Notes: a model not told the origin generated them from the sequence alone. DNA of 23,242 bases from Apostichopus leukothele (GCA_010014835.2 JAAAKB020044956.1:1-23242); one strand, 5' to 3'. Shown: positions 9,512-18,069, numbered from the stretch's first letter. Numbers and translations: made by a program.

Positions 9512-10448
9512 TCTCGCACAAACAGAATAAACAGCAAATTATCCGCTGTTCTTTTAAAGATATCAAAGCCTGGTCTTGATACTTCCTTATTATACAAGAT
9601 TGATGACTTGAGCAAGTCTAAAAAAGGAATCAAGCTCCTTAATATTATTTGGATATTTAAATTTTGTTTTCACTTTTTAATCTTTAATGGTTTTATTTAT
9701 TTTCTTATAGGAGAGGTGTTTGCTGTATGTGTTGACAGGTGTATGTTGTTGCTACAAAATAAATTATTATCCAGTGTTCAATACATAGTACTGCTGTGTA
9801 TTTATTATAATCGATAATACACTTTTATCTCAGTCATAGATATAATAGTAATGAAACGAGAAAACTTCAGGAATTTAATGTCTTGGAGATTATACCACAT
9901 CACACACCGGAAAGAAAAATTAGACACTTTTGGACTAAAAAATGACAACTTTAAAATTTGATATGCCTCAGGTATACTTTTTTTTTTAGTGTTGAATTGT
10001 TAGGTTGGATTGCAAATTCTCATATCATACCTTAATTCAGTTGTATTCAATAGTGATTATCTAAACACCGAATAAACCTTGGCATCAACCCATTGTTCCA
10101 AAATAATTATACCCTACATTTTGGAACCCAAACAAACAAAACTGCTTTATAAACACTATATTGATAAGCATGTATAAACCTGTAGGGACATCATTTAAAG
10201 TGTCAACTGAGGCACAAATTTCAACCAAGAATTTTACTGTCAAACTCAATTCTGTCTACAAATAATTTGTAAGGTGATTCAGATAATCCTCCAAGAAACT
10301 AGTAACTTTGAAAATGTTTAGGACATTTTAACCTCCAAGCATAAGCAGATATATACATTCGAAAGACATTTCAGAGTGGTAACTCTTTCTGACATGTATT
10401 TTGGAGTTTGAAAGTCACATGAGATGACACCACCATCAAACAACAGTA
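9512..10448. other. No supported gene; one strong acceptor-like site
   Basis: This is AT-rich DNA. A T-rich tract ending ttcttatag at about 9710 is an excellent splice acceptor by sequence, followed by a donor-like ACAG|GTGTAT after only 28 bases. The following frame closes at about 9786. I do not call an exon here. Confidence 0.5.
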
Positions 10449-10481
10449 CCCCCCAACCTTCCCCACCCCCAACCCCAGCCC
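10449..10481 (-). other. Strong G-quadruplex motif (minus strand)
   Basis: Read on the minus strand this is a series of G runs, GGG, GGGG, GGGGG, GGGG, GG, GGGGGG, with loops of 2, 2 and 1 between the first four. That satisfies the usual four-run, short-loop rule for intramolecular quadruplexes and is the tightest such motif in the window outside the terminal poly-G. Confidence 0.6.
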
Positions 10482-11403
10482 TTCCAATCAGGAAAACTCT
10501 CCTATACCTCTGCAAGATGATGAAGAAATATTAAATTCCCAAACCAAATTTCTTGGAAATTTAAATAAACAAAAAAGAACCTGACAACCCTGATATAATT
10601 GCTGTAAGACACAATTGGTTGTTGAACCTTCTAACATGACGTTGTACAAAAGAGGCGGGCTAAAATTTGGCTTTGTCGACAGCGAATTGAGAAAAATGAA
10701 AGCATATGAGAGAAAAATTTAATTCAGAACCTATACAAACCAACATCACATTCAATAACTTAAACAAGAATCTAAAAGAGAAAACAGATGCATTTTACCA
10801 GAAACTGGCTTAATCTGAAAACAAGAAAACGAATCTTACAGTGGATACCAGATAGAGACTCAAATAGAGAAAAATCACCAAAAGAATAAGAAGAAGGACC
10901 AAAATCCTTAAGACACAGAGCAAAAACAGCAGAGATCAGAATCACAATTAACCTCTCCAGCAACCCCTAAAATAGGAACACAATCTTTGTAAGCTCTACC
11001 AAATTACAACCATACCCATAATTTTTTTATTATTTACTCCAAAGAAATTCCATTCGAAAGCACTTTGCATCCACTTGAAAATTTCACTCTCTGCTTCAAA
11101 ATCAAGATAAAGAAAAAAATCGGATCAACTACACCACAACCGAACTCTTAAGCTCGGCATTCTCAAAAATCCCGTACCACGACGACGACGAGGAATAGAT
11201 TAAAAAATAATAATCAAAAACTTCAAAAACACGGGTCAATCCATCCAGGTACTGTGTATATTCCTCTAGACCGTAACAATCACAAAAAATATTAATTGAA
11301 AATCGTGATACCACAGGTTTTATGATGCACACTTTCACATCTATCGACTTCTCCGGGTTGCCAAATCACAGCTAGATAAAATACTGAAATACTGAAAGAC
11401 TGA
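10482..11403. other. A-rich, strand-skewed stretch without supported gene
   Basis: From about 10680 to 11240 the plus strand is markedly rich in A and poor in T, so the minus strand is T-rich. If the candidate exon at 11492-11523 is real, this T-rich strand would be its first intron. Two minus-strand frames here (10963-10772 and 11338-11129) lack ATG starts and recognisable motifs. Confidence 0.45.
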
Positions 11404-11550
11404 ACGTGCTACTTCATTACGTCGTGATCCACGGAAGCTGTCGAGATTTTGCACTGTTTAAAGGCTCGTCGTCGATGAATCGTCCTCTCACCCGACTCTC
11501 GAAGAGGCCGCAGTAGCGATCATAAGCACTGACGAAGGCAGCGTTAACTA
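11404..11550 (-). promoter_or_regulatory. CpG-rich islet, likely promoter / 5' end
   Basis: About 15 CpG occur in about 140 bases, in otherwise CpG-poor DNA. It contains short CGT/CGA runs such as cgtcgtcgatg. It overlaps a candidate minus-strand first exon. A TTTAAAGG on the plus strand near 11457 could serve as a weak TATA element in the other direction, so the direction is uncertain. Confidence 0.35.
11492..11523 (-). CDS. Candidate very short first coding exon
   Basis: A minus-strand ATG at 11523 starts MIATAASSRV plus two bases. It is followed by a good donor (GG|GTGAGA) whose GT is at 11491-11490. Without splicing the frame stops at once (GGG TGA). The position inside a CpG islet supports a 5' end, but 32 coding bases is little evidence. 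Initiation context is weak, and a plus-strand ATG (11475) in the same islet gives only 13 codons. No downstream exon was identified. Confidence 0.2.
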
Positions 11551-12116
11551 GAAGGATAAATGAAGCTATACACACTCCATTAGCAAACTCAAACGGAACG
11601 CTAATTTAATTTGGTTCTTTGTCACAGTTAAAGACGTAGAAAATTTTCTGCGTATGCCAACTAATCTCTGTCATGTCAGTTCTGTGGTTGTGTCATTTAT
11701 GCAATATTTTAGCTGCAATCAATATGGCAAGCAGAAATTTAACAAAAGATTTTGGTCTTGCTTAATATACCTAAATATCGATGCATTGCAATTACATAAC
11801 AATACTAAGAGTACAACACTTCTCTTTGTGTGTACAGAATGGTTGACATGATGAAAGTTAAGCACTGGTAGGCCAATACTACATGAATTGGTTCATTAAT
11901 TGCTTTTGTGCACTTAATGAAGTCCACTTGTAGGACTGATCGTCCTCAACCTGATCTGGAAGGATCAATGTCAAGTGACACGTTTTCGGCAGCTACCCTT
12001 TTAAATCTCACTGTTTTAATTGCAATTCTTTATAAAAACACAGACTTGGAAAGACGGTAATTCCTATGTCAATATGTAATGTTGCTCTAGTTTTATTCCT
12101 TATATCTACTACATAG
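11551..12116. other. No supported gene
   Basis: This is AT-rich DNA. A 65-codon plus frame (11654-11851) starts with ATG but has no motif. A long pyrimidine-rich tract ending in atag at 12116 is the acceptor of the next candidate exon. Confidence 0.5.
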
Positions 12117-12301
12117 GACAGTACCAGAGTACTGAAGTATATAGAGAATGTTCAGCCACTGGGGGATAAGGAGAGAACTTCTCAAACTTTTATAAGTTAC
12201 ACATGTCTGGAATATTGTCTGCTTTGGGACAGCTATTTTCACTTGGCAAGCAACAATGCTTTGACCAATATACCTCATTGCCAGTGCATTGTTTTTTGCA
12301 G
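12117..12301 (+). CDS. Candidate internal exon of an unrecognised plus-strand gene
   Basis: Seen: a pyrimidine-rich acceptor ending ctacatag lies just before 12117, an AG|GTCAAA donor follows 12301, and one frame stays open through all 61 codons plus two bases. The peptide begins DSTRVLKYIENVQPLGDKER, continues through an aromatic/Cys-rich core (YTCLEYCLLWDSYFHLAS) and ends near CQCIVFC. The stop codon immediately upstream in frame (the TAG of the acceptor itself) fits an exon boundary. Inference: phase 0 in, phase 2 out; I could not find a neighbour in matching phase. No family is recognised. The opposite strand also has an ATG-started 61-codon frame over 12278-12093, so a conserved non-coding repeat is an alternative. 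Confidence 0.3.
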
Positions 12302-12822
12302 GTCAAAGTATTTAAAAAAAAAGCACTCATGATTCAGAAGAAAGACAAGCAATATTAACCACTGAACTTGAAAACCTGTTAATCAAAAGTTTGAAATTGG
12401 CAAGGATTAATCAGCCAGTCCTTAAGTTTGGATCACTAAATTCTAAAGTCCATAAATATCCATCTTGCTAACATCTCCCTCCTTTAACCAAAAATGAATT
12501 CAGCAATTTTGTTTCTCATAAACTGAAATTCCTATGATTATAACATCGAAAAACGGTACCATCTTCTTACTCTTGTAATTTCCCACTCTGAGAGTAAACT
12601 GCAAACATTCAGGAATAGACACTATGAACATGTTCCACTAGCTAGATGTCTTCTACTTACTCAATTTTTAGTTTTAAATTTCTTATTACATTATTAAAGA
12701 ATTTTGTCCTGAAAATACCTTCTGACAGATAAGGACAAACACCCCCCCCCCCCATGAACCAGAAACAAAAGCAATGTAAAACTCATGACCTTCCTTTTGA
12801 AACGATAACTTTCTAAACTAAC
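12302..12822. other. No supported gene; poly-C run
   Basis: This is AT-rich DNA with a 12-base C homopolymer at 12742-12753. If the exon at 12823-12911 is real, this is its downstream intron. A minus-strand consensus donor (GTAAGT, complement at about 12655) follows a frame that is AT-rich and not convincing. Confidence 0.5.
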
Positions 12823-12911
12823 CTTTTCACATTTTGAGTTATGTCTTTTAATGCAAGTTCGCTTTTCACGATCCCCTTGTCTACTAAATTCATCACGTGG
12901 CTACAGTCCAT
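12823..12911 (-). CDS. Candidate first coding exon of an unrecognised minus-strand gene
   Basis: Reading leftward, an ATG at 12911 in strong context (ataATGG: A at -3, G at +4) opens 29 codons plus two bases, beginning MDCSHVMNLVDKGIVKSELA and ending KDITQNVK. A strong donor AAAAG|GTTAGT has its GT at 12822-12821. A CpG islet lies just upstream (13020-13220). The peptide is charged and balanced, looks like the start of a soluble protein, and matches no family I know. One upstream out-of-frame ATG gives a six-codon ORF. The plus strand over the same DNA has a competing ATG frame (12841-13056) that also meets a GTGAGT donor near 13052; that product is hydrophobic and unrecognised. I prefer the minus exon because the CpG islet lies on its 5' side. 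Confidence 0.33.
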
Positions 12912-13019
12912 TATCGCTCATGCCTTCACTCTACGGCCAAAATCACACAAGCGCATATACACACATACCAGTGGACTTGTGCCTCCACTTCTGGGAATAT
13001 TGAGGATATTGTTACACAT

Positions 13020-13220
13020 ATTCAAAACGACAGGTAGCGAGCGCTACTCTCTGTGAGTGTGATACGCTGGGAAAATATTATTGATTACTGTTGAGTGTGG
13101 CTTTATATGTAGTTCAACAGGCGTTTGAACTTGTTTCTGAGGAAACGTCGTCAACAATCGATACGGCGACCCCAAACCGAGGATGGAATTGATATGCGGT
13201 CGCCTCCGCCCGCTTCTGTG
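13020..13220 (-). promoter_or_regulatory. CpG-rich islet, likely promoter
   Basis: About 16 CpG occur in about 200 bases, including a gcgagcgc block and a tccgcccgc block, in otherwise CpG-poor DNA. It lies immediately upstream of the candidate minus-strand exon at 12911. A strong plus-strand acceptor (tttgttttccag, ending 13244) lies just beyond, so the area may carry transcripts in both directions. Confidence 0.33.
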
Positions 13221-13389
13221 GCTTTAATTTGTTTTTGTTTTCCAGGGTTAATGAAATGTGAACTGTCTTTCATCATTCCAGCAATGCCCAATCAATTACC
13301 ACATTAAGATATATACTCTCGTGTTTTGAGTGGGAGTCGTGAAAGAGAAAACGCCGGGCTTTAAAATTGGGATCTATAATGAACAAAGT

Positions 13390-13604
13390 TTACTGTATAT
13401 AGTTTTAAAATAACACAAGTCAGGGTTTTTATAATGTCCGGTCATAAAATAAATAAAATTAGCGTTACTATATGGACTATAAATAAATTTCACGCGAGTC
13501 AATGCTGTATGGTTATAAATATCTTAATGAGGGCTGTACATAAACTTAATTAGGGTAAATTTACTGTACGGTTCTAATTGAACAGTTACTATACGGTTAT
13601 CAAT
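13390..13604 (+). repeat. Cluster of a short degenerate motif (TTACTRTAYGGTT type)
   Basis: Near-copies begin at about 13390, 13465, 13503, 13561 and 13586: ttactgtatatagtt, ttactatatggactataaat, tgctgtatggttataaat, ttactgtacggttctaatt and ttactatacggttatcaat. Spacing is irregular (25-75 bases), so this is not a simple tandem array. It may be a decayed minisatellite or a group of binding sites. Confidence 0.45.
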
Positions 13605-13658
13605 GTCATCACTTATGTACATTAATGTATTCATGACTTATTCTTTTATCTTATGCAG

Positions 13659-13795
13659 TGAACAGGTATGAATTAGGAAACAAATTTGATGAAAAGACTA
13701 TTATTAATTCCTTCATTACACAAGAAAATTATAAAAGAGTTTTGCATAGATTACTATTTTGCAGATTGCAAATATGTATATATTGTAATCATTAA
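13659..13795 (+). CDS. Candidate terminal exon, unrecognised
   Basis: A near-ideal acceptor (ttcttttatcttatgcag, ending 13658) is followed by a frame that stays open for 44 codons to a TAA at 13793. It begins NRYELGNKFDEKTIINSFIT and continues QENYKRVLHRLLFCR. The first two bases (TG) would complete a codon from an upstream exon ending in phase 1. The peptide is charged and amphipathic rather than simple AT-rich noise, but Asn/Lys/Ile-rich chance ORFs are common in such DNA. Upstream candidate exons do not match in phase, so it is unlinked. Confidence 0.25.
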
Positions 13796-13799
13796 AACA

Positions 13800-14487
13800 T
13801 GATCAAATATATTTCCTTTCTTAGTAATTATTAGGAAAATTGAATGGTGTTGTTGTGAAGGGAAAGTATGCATATAGGCTGTCTTAAAGCTGTACCCTTT
13901 GGGTTAAATTTGGGATAATCACATGTTACAGTACTAATTATGACACCTTGTAGTCCAAGATAAGATGTCTCATAAACAACATTTTTTTAACTTTATGCCA
14001 GCAAAATACCACCATAGGAACGAGACATTACTATAAAACTTCATACTGACTACCTTTAAGTATCTGCTTCTATATAAACTCAGTACAACATGCATGTCAA
14101 TTGGAAATACCAGACAGTTGGTACCTTATTATTACGTTCAGAAATTGAGGGAGCTCATCTACTTTTGATCTCTTACAATGAAAGAATGAAACCATTAGTA
14201 CGAGAGGAGATAAGAGAGCTTGTATATAGTGAGGGAGACATTTCAAATAATGCATGCCTGTTTTCAATTACATTCTATGAGAGAAATTGCCTTTTCTTTA
14301 GTCTTCTTTGGGTAATATCATATCAAACTTGAGAAAATTAGTAGAAATTGATGAAAAAGCAATCATCAAATATTTGAATTGCATTGATAATGTTATGAGA
14401 AAAAAAAATCCCCTTTTTACAAGAAAATATAGGAAAGCACAATTTTTATCGCAATTTTGTTACGATAAATATTTCATGCATGATTGG
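13800..14487. other. AT-rich stretch with small doubtful ORFs
   Basis: A consensus TATATAAA lies at 14071-14078. It is followed too closely by the ATG of an 80-codon frame (14090-14332) to be its TATA box in the usual spacing. A second frame (14308-14601) begins without ATG and runs into a microsatellite. Neither product is recognised, and I do not call a gene. Confidence 0.45.
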
Positions 14488-14567
14488 GTGTGTATATGCG
14501 TGTGTATGCATGTGTGTACGCACGTACATATGTATAGGTACATGCATATGTATGTATGTATGTATAC
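14488..14567 (+). repeat. GTAT/GTGTGCAT microsatellite, alternating purine-pyrimidine
   Basis: About 80 bases of almost strict purine-pyrimidine alternation are made of GTGTAT, GCATGT, GTACGCAC and GTAT units, ending in four GTAT/TATG repeats. Such tracts can adopt Z-DNA, and the internal inverted repeats can extrude as cruciforms. Confidence 0.8.
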
Positions 14568-14604
14568 AGTTATCCAGTTTCATCTATCCATGCAGTTGTA
14601 AATG

Positions 14605-14627
14605 GAGGAGGGGGGGGGGTAGGGGGG
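14605..14627 (+). repeat. Short G-rich tract
   Basis: A run of ten Gs, TA, then six Gs, preceded by ggagga. It is the same kind of purine/G tract seen at 20.1 and 22.1 kb. Confidence 0.8.
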
Positions 14628-14639
14628 TTGCCATGTAAA

Positions 14640-15150
14640 TCTAGTCATCAGATGGCATTGGACCTTGGAAAGGAGATTAAAATTAATGATTAGTGGCATC
14701 CTCAGCCAACCATACTGCAAAAATACCGAAGTGGCTTTGGAAGCCTGCAGAAAGTCTGGTTAATCCCTTATTATTTAATTAACAACCCAACCACCAACCT
14801 CTTCCAATTCAAAACAATTACAAAACGCATCATGTCAAAAGTCAACTTGAAACCTAAATATCAGCGGTAATATGTTCAAATATGTTCAAATATAACCATT
14901 TTACCCTAATCTTTTAAAACAATCCAGTTACTCCAAATTACAATTAAGACCAAGTTACCCTACCAACCTCTGAAAGACATTTTGCCAAGAAAATGCATAT
15001 TTTGTGTTAGTTTTACATGTCTCCTATAGTTCTGGACAGTACATCACGTCAGAAATTGTGACAAACAAGGTTGACATTTCTTTACCGTTACAGTATTGAT
15101 ATTTTCCGCACTACTTCACCTTTTACCCTGTGTTTTTTTTCTTCTTTGAA
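14640..15150. other. No supported gene
   Basis: This is AT-rich DNA. A small direct repeat (atatgttcaa twice, about 14871-14890) is the only structure seen. A long pyrimidine tract near 15129-15153 ends in a possible acceptor. Confidence 0.55.
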
Positions 15151-15153
15151 CAG

Positions 15154-15161
15154 TGACGTCA
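15154..15161. promoter_or_regulatory. Perfect cAMP-response element (TGACGTCA)
   Basis: This is the full palindromic octamer bound by CREB/ATF bZIP factors. It directly follows a pyrimidine-rich tract ending in CAG. No TATA box or start site is evident near it, so its role is only a motif-based inference. Confidence 0.4.
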
Positions 15162-15379
15162 TCTTTGGGCAAAATTTTTCTTTAACCAACAACCGACAAT
15201 GTACGGAATGCAGACAGACAGAAAGGAAAGTACATCTGAAATTTAGCAGTAACTCGCTCTTACTTTTAAGCGGCAACGAAATACATTCTGAAATGCAGCA
15301 AGTACTCGCTCTCAGCGGCAACAAATACACTCTGACTTGCAGCAGGTACTTGCTCTTAGCGCAACGAAATAAACTCTGA
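15155..15379 (+). CDS. Doubtful exon whose frame runs through a 15-residue repeat
   Basis: After the acceptor-like site at 15153, one frame is open from GAC at 15155 to a TGA at 15377. It includes QCTECRQTER, then about two and a half 15-residue repeats (LLLLSGNEIHSEMQQ, VLALSGNKYTLTCSR, YLLLAQ) encoded by the tandem repeat. The third full DNA copy is 44 bases with an internal deletion and quickly hits the stop, so the repeat is not frame-constrained. This suggests non-coding satellite DNA that is open by chance. Confidence 0.13.
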   Translation, partial: DVIFGQNFSLTNNRQCTECRQTERKVHLKFSSNSLLLLSGNEIHSEMQQVLALSGNKYTLTCSRYLLLAQRNKL

Positions 15380-15423
15380 AATGCTGCAAGTAATGGCTCT
15401 AAGCGGCAACAAAATTTGCTCTT
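15231..15423 (+). repeat. Tandem repeat, 44-45 bp unit, about four copies
   Basis: Three full copies start at 15269, 15314 and 15358. A partial, more diverged copy precedes them (15231-15268) and a truncated one follows (15402-15423). Each unit runs AGCGGCAACRAAATACA, then TCTGAAATGCAGCAAGTA, then CTYGCTCT. Copies differ at roughly 10-20 percent of positions. The unit is more CpG-rich than its surroundings. Confidence 0.8.
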
Positions 15424-16800
15424 CTGTGACTAACTACAAGACAGATGTTCTACAATAGTCTACAACCTGTGCTTTATGCCAAACCCCAACACATAAACTA
15501 AAGAACCAACAAGAAAAAAAAAAAAAAAAGCATTTCCACAGAAGAGACTATACTCTACACCTTTACATGAAAGGAAAAAAGTGATAATTTGAGGGCCAAA
15601 AGAAAATGAGTATACTTTGTCATACACAATCGAAAATGGTCAACCAAAAAAATTAAATTAAATAAATGAATAAAACAAGAACAAATAATCTATTATACTG
15701 TTTGGCCTGGAGGAAATCTAAAAACAAGGCACATATATGTATGGCAAAAGAAAGTAATATCTATATATATATATTGAGAAACCCATGGTACATGGTAGAA
15801 AGAAAAACAGTTTGATTATACTGAGGGCATTCCTTGGTACAAGAAAGACAGAGAAAAGGAAGAAGAGATATAGATCCATTCTCAAAAGAACCTGTAAGAT
15901 ATATCAAAAGAAGAAAAAAAAAGTTTTAACATGCATTTATCCCTACCACTGCATATAATAACCTCGCCATTTCCTTGTTTTCCCGCCGAGAGGCAGAGGG
16001 CTGTAAGGAAATGACGAAAACTGAAAATTATTGAAATCAACGGAAAATTGTTAGTATAAAAATCAAGAAAAGGAAAGCATGAAACAAAAACAGAGGAAGA
16101 AGAAGAAGAAAAAACAAAAAATTTTGGAAATGTGGATCAAATTTCAACTATTATACAAAAATCTGAAACAGAAAGAATTTCAAAAACAAAAGTTAGTAAA
16201 ATGTTAGTAGGATTCTATCAAAGGAGAAACAAAGTGGAAAAAAAAAAAGGTTAGTAATTTCCGACATTAAAGTGAAATACTGCCCTCAATTATTTCACAA
16301 ATATACAGAATTGGCAGTTCATATGACAGTATCAACGTACATATACAGGTTCAGCTGGGAGAGATGCTTTGTACTGTCACTACAATGACTGTGTCACAAT
16401 AATGTTTCTACTTGGAAATACAAAAAAAAGTTAAAACAATGACTAGACAATGACAAACAAGAAAACAGCAAATTCTGGCTTATTCAGACAAATAAAAAAA
16501 ATAAAAAAATATGAAAATAACTGCTAAATTTATCCCATTTCAACATACACAGGAAAGACAAATTAAAAATTTTTGTTTCATATAACGAACATGTATTGCA
16601 CTGGATTGTATATAGTATATAGGCCAAATTTGACCGGATAAAAATTTCCCCAAATTGACAGTATCAGCATTCTTAAAGATCTGAATATAAGTTATGGTAT
16701 GTGACATCCACTTTGAATGTGTAAAGTTGACTGTAATATAATACCTGCCTAATGCCGTCTATTAAAGATCGCATGTCAATTTCTCTACCAGCATATTAAA
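15424..16800. other. A-rich, strand-skewed stretch without supported gene
   Basis: From about 15490 to 16260 the plus strand is strongly A/purine-rich, with poly-A (15514-15529), GAA repeats (16094-16111) and many AAAG runs. An (AT)n tract lies at 15759-15775. No ORF of note on either strand. Confidence 0.6.
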
Positions 16801-16825
16801 ACTGTGCTGCGAGTATAAAGGTGAT

Positions 16826-17011
16826 ATGGAAAACGTAACGCTAGTCTGTACTTCCAATAGGCTCCCTTTGATCAAGCGAGCATTTATACACTCTATTCAG
16901 TGCGATCGTGTGTATAACTTCAGGGGCAACTGGTACGTCCGTAGCTGTTTAACGCCAGGTCAAACATATCATGTTATGACAGGGTTAAAATTAGTGTGCA
17001 GAAACCTTTAG
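16826..17011 (+). CDS. Unrecognised 61-codon ORF behind a TATAAA
   Basis: An ATG at 16826 opens 61 codons beginning MENVTLVCTSNRLPLIKRAF and containing NFRGNWYVRSCLTPGQTYH, with a TAG stop at 17009. A TATAAA lies at 16815-16820, too close to be its core promoter at normal spacing. The stretch has noticeably more CpG than its flanks (about nine in 180 bases) and evenly mixed codons, which is mildly suggestive of coding or of a young insert. Both strands are fairly open. No family recognised. Confidence 0.18.
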   Translation: MENVTLVCTSNRLPLIKRAFIHSIQCDRVYNFRGNWYVRSCLTPGQTYHVMTGLKLVCRNL

Positions 17012-17230
17012 TCGTTTAGAAGGTAGAATGCAAAATTGTTATCACTGAGTAGGCTGCAATTTTAACCTTTTTATATCCTTAAAACTGTCAACTCACTGCT
17101 TGATCCAAAAGAGTAATAAACAAATAAATAAAAATAGTTTTTGGAACAATAAAAAGAGGAAGAAAGCTGAGAAGAACAAAAGTAAAACAACAACACACAT
17201 GGTACAAGAAATGTATGGCGATAGAAATGC
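17012..17230. other. No supported gene
   Basis: AT-rich DNA with A-rich runs and no structure of note. Confidence 0.6.
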
Positions 17231-17287
17231 TGACCTAGGTTGACCCAGCTGACCTAGGTTGACCCAGCTGACCTAGGTTGACCCAGC
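17231..17287 (-). promoter_or_regulatory. Three-copy 19-bp array of nuclear-receptor half-sites
   Basis: The unit tgacctaggttgacccagc is repeated exactly three times with no mismatch. On the minus strand each unit reads GCT-GGGTCA-ACCT-AGGTCA. This gives six half-sites in the same orientation (plus-strand starts 17231, 17241, 17250, 17260, 17269 and 17279), separated by 4, 3, 4, 3 and 4 bases. Known of the family: nuclear receptors bind direct repeats of RGGTCA, with DR4 preferred by thyroid-receptor/LXR-type heterodimers and DR3 by VDR-type heterodimers. A CAGCTG E-box also arises at each junction. A decayed fourth unit may follow (17288-17306). It may be a real enhancer array or a young minisatellite that happens to carry the motif. 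Confidence 0.6.
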
Positions 17288-17309
17288 TGGCCAAGGGGCC
17301 TGGGGCAGA

Positions 17310-17874
17310 GTATGTGTGATCTTTACACTGATTTGCAAAGCCCTCTATGGATTTCCTATGATTTGATTCCATAATTCTTACCTATATACATAATACAAAT
17401 ACATACACACTACAACTTGTTAATACAACAATTTTAATGGATACTTTATAGTGTGATTAAAATGTTATCCTTTTCTTAGTTGCATTTGTGTTAAAACTAC
17501 TTTTGATGAGACTGACTAAACAACATTGTGATCTTTTATTAATACCATTTACTCTTCAAATTCCAACTTCTTCACAAATAATGCTTTCCGAAGAAGTTAT
17601 CAAAGAAACTGAATATTGAAAGTAAATAATTCTAACAAACATTTGTTGTGCTGAATAGACATTTTTTCACTACTCAGCAACTATTGTCTGTTTTTGCCAA
17701 GAAATGTTTCTACTTGTCCATCAAACAACCTGGTCATGCAAAATGATGAATAATTAATGTAAGAGACTAAGTATTTCAATACTATATAAGCTGGAATTAT
17801 TCCTGGGATAGATTGGGTGGTTTTCCCCACATGAAACATGATAATTACTTTTCCTTAAGACCATTAAAAAGAAA
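17310..17874. other. No supported gene
   Basis: This is AT-rich DNA. A TATATAAG at about 17783-17790 is the only promoter-like word. No ORF, repeat or hairpin of note. Confidence 0.6.
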
Positions 17875-18069
17875 TCAAATCTTGTGACTGACAAAGACAG
17901 CAGTTCCTGTTACAGTTCCATCCCACCTCTGATTGCCTCTAGCAGGCTCGCTTGACTGCAAGTGTAAACTTTGCCCTTTTTCTATGTAAACAAAGCTTTT
18001 CTTAATGTTCTCATGTCTTAGCTCGAACAATAAATTAGGAGGGAGAACTTTGCTCTTTAAAGATGTCAT
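17875..18069 (-). CDS. Unrecognised ORF / possible terminal exon, minus strand
   Basis: An ATG at 18069 opens 64 codons beginning MTSLKSKVLPPNLLFELRHE, continuing through KKSFVYIEKGQSLHLQ and ending GTVTGTAVFVSHKI. The frame is also open about ten codons further upstream, to a TAA near 18106, so an exon without its own start is possible. A pyrimidine tract on the minus strand (about 18105-18120) ends in a weak acceptor. Composition is more even than in the flanks. No domain is recognised and no AATAAA is obvious just downstream. Confidence 0.2.
   Translation of the reverse strand: MTSLKSKVLPPNLLFELRHENIKKSFVYIEKGQSLHLQSSEPARGNQRWDGTVTGTAVFVSHKI

Noticed and set aside
9711-9738. 28-base micro-exon between a strong acceptor and a GTGTAT donor
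   Set aside because: It is too short to judge and has no partner exon in phase.
11724-11764. DFGLA peptide resembling the kinase activation-loop motif
   Set aside because: It occurs in a 13-codon frame starting at an ATG, with no other kinase motif nearby. Chance match.
12093-12278. Minus-strand 61-codon ATG frame opposite the candidate exon
   Set aside because: It has no donor or acceptor at suitable places and lies fully within the plus-strand candidate, whose splice signals are better.
13242-13310. Strong acceptor (tttgttttccag) as start of an exon
   Set aside because: Two of three frames stop within five codons. The third gives about 20 codons to a stop, with no compatible upstream exon.
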